8,542 nucleotides of DNA from Cyrtobacter comes (lineage in GTDB: Bacteria > Pseudomonadota > Alphaproteobacteria > Rickettsiales > Midichloriaceae): positions 1 through 8,542 of the forward strand of contig NZ_JARGYT010000050.1 in assembly GCF_034470605.1 (NCBI RefSeq). The letters are read 5' to 3'. Shown here piece by piece: positions 6,639-8,542 of the stretch. The translations under genes and the position numbers were made by a program. Positions within the stretch are counted from its first letter, which is position 1. Every line of letters begins with the position of its first letter. A model generated the notes under the pieces. That model ran no database searches and had not been told where the DNA came from. It saw only the letters and a list, made by a program, of their open reading frames with translations.

Positions 6639-7268
6639 GGGAGAGTAGGTAAGTTGTTTGAGATCTTAGAGCTTAATAATCCCAACCCTAAGATAGAGTT
6701 GGATTATATAAATGAGTATACCTTGCTTGTTGCCGTTATACTTTCTGCTCAATCTACTGATAAAGGGGTGAATAGAGCTACTGGCCCCTTATTTAATATT
6801 GTTAAATCACCAGAGCAAATGGTGAATCTTGGTGAAGAGGGCTTAAAACAATATATAAAAAGTATTGGGCTTTTTAATTCTAAGGCTAAAAACATCATGG
6901 AGATGAGTAAAAAGCTTATAAGAGATTTTGACAGCAAGGTCCCGGATAACTTGGAAGATTTGATGAGTCTTGCTGGTGTTGGTAGAAAAACAGCAAATGT
7001 GGTATTAAACTCAGCCTTTGGTAAGGCTACAATAGGGATAGATACACATGTTTTGAGATTAAGTAACAGATTAGGGTTATGCGATACAAAAAATGTTCTA
7101 CACGCAGAAGAGCAGCTAATGCATATTTTGCCAGAAAAATGGGCTAGAAAGGCCAATCACCTATTAGTTCTACATGGAAGATATGTATGTACAGCAAGAA
7201 ATCCTAAATGCAATGAGTGCAAGATAAGGGATTATTGTAACTTTTACATTACCTCATTAACAAAATAG
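6636..7268 (+). CDS. nth: Endonuclease III (DNA glycosylase/AP lyase)
   Basis: This 210-residue base-excision-repair enzyme removes oxidised pyrimidines and cleaves the abasic site by beta-elimination. Every hallmark is present: LLVAVILSAQSTDKGVN (30-46), the helix-hairpin-helix LAGVGRKTANVVL (112-124) with catalytic Lys118, IDTHVLRL (135-142) with catalytic Asp136, HGRYVC (180-185), and a [4Fe-4S] loop Cys185-X6-Cys192-X2-Cys195-X5-Cys201 with the usual spacing. The length matches E. coli Nth (211). GTG at 6636 is the first start after an in-frame TAA (6630-6632). It gives GRVGKLFEIL, comparable to the N-terminus of known homologues, whereas the TTG at 6654 would trim it. It probably shares a transcript with the ubiK-like gene. 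All ten arginines are AGA or AGG by hand count. Confidence 0.97.
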   Translation: MGRVGKLFEILELNNPNPKIELDYINEYTLLVAVILSAQSTDKGVNRATGPLFNIVKSPEQMVNLGEEGLKQYIKSIGLFNSKAKNIMEMSKKLIRDFDSKVPDNLEDLMSLAGVGRKTANVVLNSAFGKATIGIDTHVLRLSNRLGLCDTKNVLHAEEQLMHILPEKWARKANHLLVLHGRYVCTARNPKCNECKIRDYCNFYITSLTK

Positions 7269-7282
7269 GTAAAAAACCTATT
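7264..7282 (+). terminator. Hairpin overlapping the nth stop codon
   Basis: AATAGGT (7264-7270) and ACCTATT (7276-7282) form a perfect 7-bp stem with an A5 loop; the TAG stop lies inside the left arm. No T-tract follows on the plus strand (GTATAAAAAG), so it may stabilise the 3' end or terminate only weakly. Confidence 0.35.
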
Positions 7283-7486
7283 GTATAAAAAGATATGGTT
7301 CCGATATAGGCAGAATATATAAAGAGAGAAATTATATGTAGATAACCTACAGATAAAATTTGTATTATAACAAGTTATAGAGCGTAGAGCCATAATATTA
7401 CGCAAATTCAAATCGTATAATTTTTAGTACCTTTACAGTAATCAAAATCTATTCTACGTAACATAATAATATTATATTACCATATA
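7283..7486. other. Non-coding AT-rich spacer with small inverted repeats
   Basis: I found no gene or tRNA in this stretch. It holds small inverted repeats: TGTAG/CTACA with a 5-nt loop (7337-7351) and TATAAC-AA-GTTATA (7366-7379), plus AT-only palindromic sequence around 7463-7476. Stops are frequent in all frames. It ends at the promoter described next. Confidence 0.5.
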
Positions 7487-7515
7487 TTGACGCTATTGCC
7501 GAGCAATATTATCAT
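7487..7515 (+). promoter_or_regulatory. Strong sigma-70-like promoter
   Basis: TTGACG (7487-7492) and TATCAT (7510-7515) each match the consensus at five of six positions, with the ideal 17-bp spacing. This is the best promoter match seen in the window. Transcription would start near 7522, about 16 nt before the small ORF at 7538 and about 165 nt before the 217-residue gene. Confidence 0.55.
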
Positions 7516-7519
7516 GAGA

Positions 7520-7541
7520 GGGTGGTAGTAGGTTGGTATGG
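7520..7541 (+). other. G-rich tract at the predicted transcription start (possible two-tetrad G-quadruplex)
   Basis: The plus strand carries GGG, GG, GG, GG and GG runs at 7520-7522, 7524-7525, 7531-7532, 7535-7536 and 7540-7541, with loops of 1-5 nt. This is unusual in such AT-rich DNA. The AGTAGG part (7527-7532) may instead serve simply as a ribosome-binding site for the small ORF. Confidence 0.35.
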
Positions 7542-7684
7542 TATGTAAATTTGAGTGGTTTTACAGGCTGCTTTTTCGCATTTATAAGGCTTGTTTCTGT
7601 GCGTTTGTATCGCGCTTTTACCATATATTCTTCCTGAATCTCTTGGTAATTTGTGAAAATTTGTTTTGGTTTATTTCTTGTTAA
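7538..7684 (+). CDS. Small ORF: 48-residue Phe/Cys-rich hydrophobic peptide
   Basis: ATG at 7538 opens a 48-codon frame ending in TAA at 7682-7684. Support: AGTAGG, five of six to AGGAGG, lies 5 nt upstream; a good promoter would start the RNA about 16 nt upstream; and the stop falls 2 bp before the ATG of the 217-residue gene, which has no Shine-Dalgarno of its own. By hand count the peptide has 10 Phe, 3 Tyr, 2 Trp and 5 Cys, with net charge about +3 concentrated in the first 26 residues (for example WFYRLLFRIYKACF). A probable membrane segment lies near 30-46 (IFFLNLLVIC...). Such a basic-then-hydrophobic layout suits a small membrane protein or a leader peptide. I know no homologue. Caution: T-rich DNA yields Phe-rich frames by chance. 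Confidence 0.42.
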   Translation: MVCKFEWFYRLLFRIYKACFCAFVSRFYHIFFLNLLVICENLFWFISC

Positions 7685-7686
7685 TT

Positions 7687-8340
7687 ATGGAACTTAAGTC
7701 TTTTTTTAATAATTTGAATGTTAATTTTGCTCAAATTAGCTCTCTTGGCTGTCATGTTAAGCGCTTTAAATCTTTAAGCGATGTAGATAGCGCTGATTAT
7801 TTTTGTGTTGTTAATGAAAATAGTGGGGTCATTGGCGGATATTGCTCTAACTCACTCAAGGGAGATAAGAAGAGTAGACTTTTACTAACCTCTTATAGAA
7901 TTGATGGTAATATCGTAGCTTTTAATGGATTAGTTGAGTTTAAATGTGCAGAAAATCACACTATGTTCGAGTTGAAGCATACTTATAAAGTTGAAGCCTC
8001 TTATAATTGTGTATTCGCAAAAGAAATAGGTAGCTCTCCTGATTTGTTGCGTAAGATTAATGTGCCTGCCTTCGTTTCTAATGGTGCTACTACTCTTCAA
8101 ATGGTTATTGATGACATGAAGGCTCGTTGTCCGCATATCATTGTTGGTATGACTCAGACTCATGCAAATTCTAAAAGTGTGATGTTTGATGATTTCGAGG
8201 AGCAATATGTTGACCCTTATAGAATTAAGGGTTGGTGGCTTATGGGTAAGCTAGATGTAGAATCAACTAACGTTATTTTAGAAAATTTAAGTAAAGAACT
8301 GTCTATTATTATAGAAGAGTGCAGAGGGGATGATTTATAG
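7687..8340 (+). CDS. Unrecognised 217-residue soluble protein
   Basis: I do not recognise a family. From ATG 7687 it encodes 217 residues with no signal peptide or membrane segment. It seems to be an alpha/beta protein: alternating strands (SRLLLTSYRIDGNIVAFNG near 64-82; TMFELKHTYKVEASYNC near 94-110), a helix rich in D/K (TLQMVIDDMKARCPHIIV near 139-156), HANSKSVMFDDFEEQY (162-177), a WWLM patch (185-188) and an acidic helical C-terminus. The frame is open 30 bases further upstream, including a TTG at 7666, but the ATG sits 2 bp after the small ORF stop and suits coupled translation. Codon use differs from nth: ATA is 2 of 14 Ile codons here and 8 of 14 in nth, and CGN arginine codons occur here but not in nth. 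This suggests different ancestry. It is next to an IS element. Confidence 0.8.
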   Translation: MELKSFFNNLNVNFAQISSLGCHVKRFKSLSDVDSADYFCVVNENSGVIGGYCSNSLKGDKKSRLLLTSYRIDGNIVAFNGLVEFKCAENHTMFELKHTYKVEASYNCVFAKEIGSSPDLLRKINVPAFVSNGATTLQMVIDDMKARCPHIIVGMTQTHANSKSVMFDDFEEQYVDPYRIKGWWLMGKLDVESTNVILENLSKELSIIIEECRGDDL

Positions 8341-8427
8341 TGCGCTTGAGCGGTTTGGTTGATCATTGTTTTGACTGTACGTTCACCTGATTTTGTTAAT
8401 TTATTAAAGTATATTATATGAATATTA

Positions 8428-8542
8428 GGCACTGTTAACAAAGGTTGTATTTAATAGATGCTAAAGCTATAAAGGCAAGGAAAGAGAGATCGGATTTCTC
8501 AAATCGTAATGCTAAGCGTCGATTTTCTTTGAGTTTAGCGAA
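8428..8542 (-). mobile_element. 3' end of an IS5-family insertion sequence (runs off the window)
   Basis: The element seems to end at GGCACTGTTAACAAAGG (from 8428), which has the form of a terminal inverted repeat and overlaps the transposase stop codon. The flanking TTA or TA just outside could be part of a target duplication. The other end is beyond the window, so the boundary and inverted repeat could not be confirmed by pairing. Confidence 0.65.
8435..8542 (-). CDS. IS5-family transposase, C-terminal 35 residues (partial)
   Basis: The minus strand is open from the window edge to TAA at 8435-8437. It encodes a C-terminus containing ENRRLALRFEKSDLSFLAF and then IALASIKYNLC. This is the typical end of IS5-family (IS427/IS1031-like) DDE transposases, where the helix carrying the final catalytic Glu is followed by a RYEKxxxSFLAFIxLASIxIxL tail. 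The visible part has no frame disruption. The N-terminal and catalytic parts lie outside the window, so activity cannot be judged. It may or may not be the same IS type as the relic at 843-1062, because the two visible parts do not overlap. Confidence 0.85.
   Translation of the reverse strand, partial: FAKLKENRRLALRFEKSDLSFLAFIALASIKYNLC

Noticed and set aside
6749..7156. 135-codon minus-strand frame inside nth
   Set aside because: It is antisense to an unmistakable endonuclease III gene.
7399..7424. tRNA T-arm-like TTCAAATCG sequence
   Set aside because: No acceptor stem, anticodon arm or matching D-arm could be found on either strand around it.
8371..8393. TTGACT with a TGTTAA-like -10 as a promoter toward the IS
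   Set aside because: The -10 match is only about three of six and no plus-strand gene follows; the transposase lies on the minus strand.
8217..8441. 74-codon minus-strand frame near the IS end
   Set aside because: It overlaps the end of the 217-residue gene and the IS boundary in a frame different from the transposase tail, with no motif support.

Overview
The window is AT-rich, gene-sparse DNA that looks like the genome of an obligate intracellular alphaproteobacterium, most likely of the order Rickettsiales. The basis is the gene content (an AmpG-type muropeptide permease, a CAT-type amino-acid permease, Lgt, a UbiK/BMFP-family protein and endonuclease III), decayed Sel1-like repeat sequence, several non-ATG starts, long non-coding stretches and IS5-family debris at both ends. 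The lineage is inferred from these traits; no rRNA or other marker is present to fix it.

Left part (1-1249): there is no intact gene. On the minus strand lies a broken Sel1-like repeat gene carrying a perfect 205-bp tandem duplication (184-388 and 389-593), with the same frameshift in both copies. To its right (843-1062, minus) is a decayed N-terminal fragment of an IS5-family transposase.

Centre-left (1250-3977): two minus-strand transporter genes lie 16 bp apart. The upstream gene encodes a 486-residue APC-superfamily amino-acid permease. The downstream gene encodes a 416-residue AmpG-like MFS protein that starts at GTG. Together they fit nutrient and muropeptide uptake. A 168-bp divergent spacer separates them from a plus-strand gene for an unrecognised 405-residue membrane/coiled-coil protein (4146-5363). 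That gene carries a 12-bp perfect hairpin and a three-unit pentapeptide repeat near its 3' end.

Centre-right (5450-7268): lgt (minus) and a ubiK-like gene (plus) are divergent across a 41-bp spacer that contains a perfect 10-bp palindrome. nth follows the ubiK-like gene on the plus strand as a probable two-gene operon. Its start appears to have moved downstream: an ATG overlapping the ubiK stop is cut off by an in-frame TAA, leaving GTG as the usable start.

Right part (7269-8542): after a non-coding stretch there is a good sigma-70-like promoter, then an unannotated 48-codon ORF for a Phe- and Cys-rich hydrophobic peptide. It ends 2 bp before the ATG of an unrecognised 217-residue protein. 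The codon use of that 217-residue gene differs clearly from nth. The window closes inside the 3' end of an IS5-family element (minus). This two-gene cassette, next to an IS, is the best candidate here for something undescribed.
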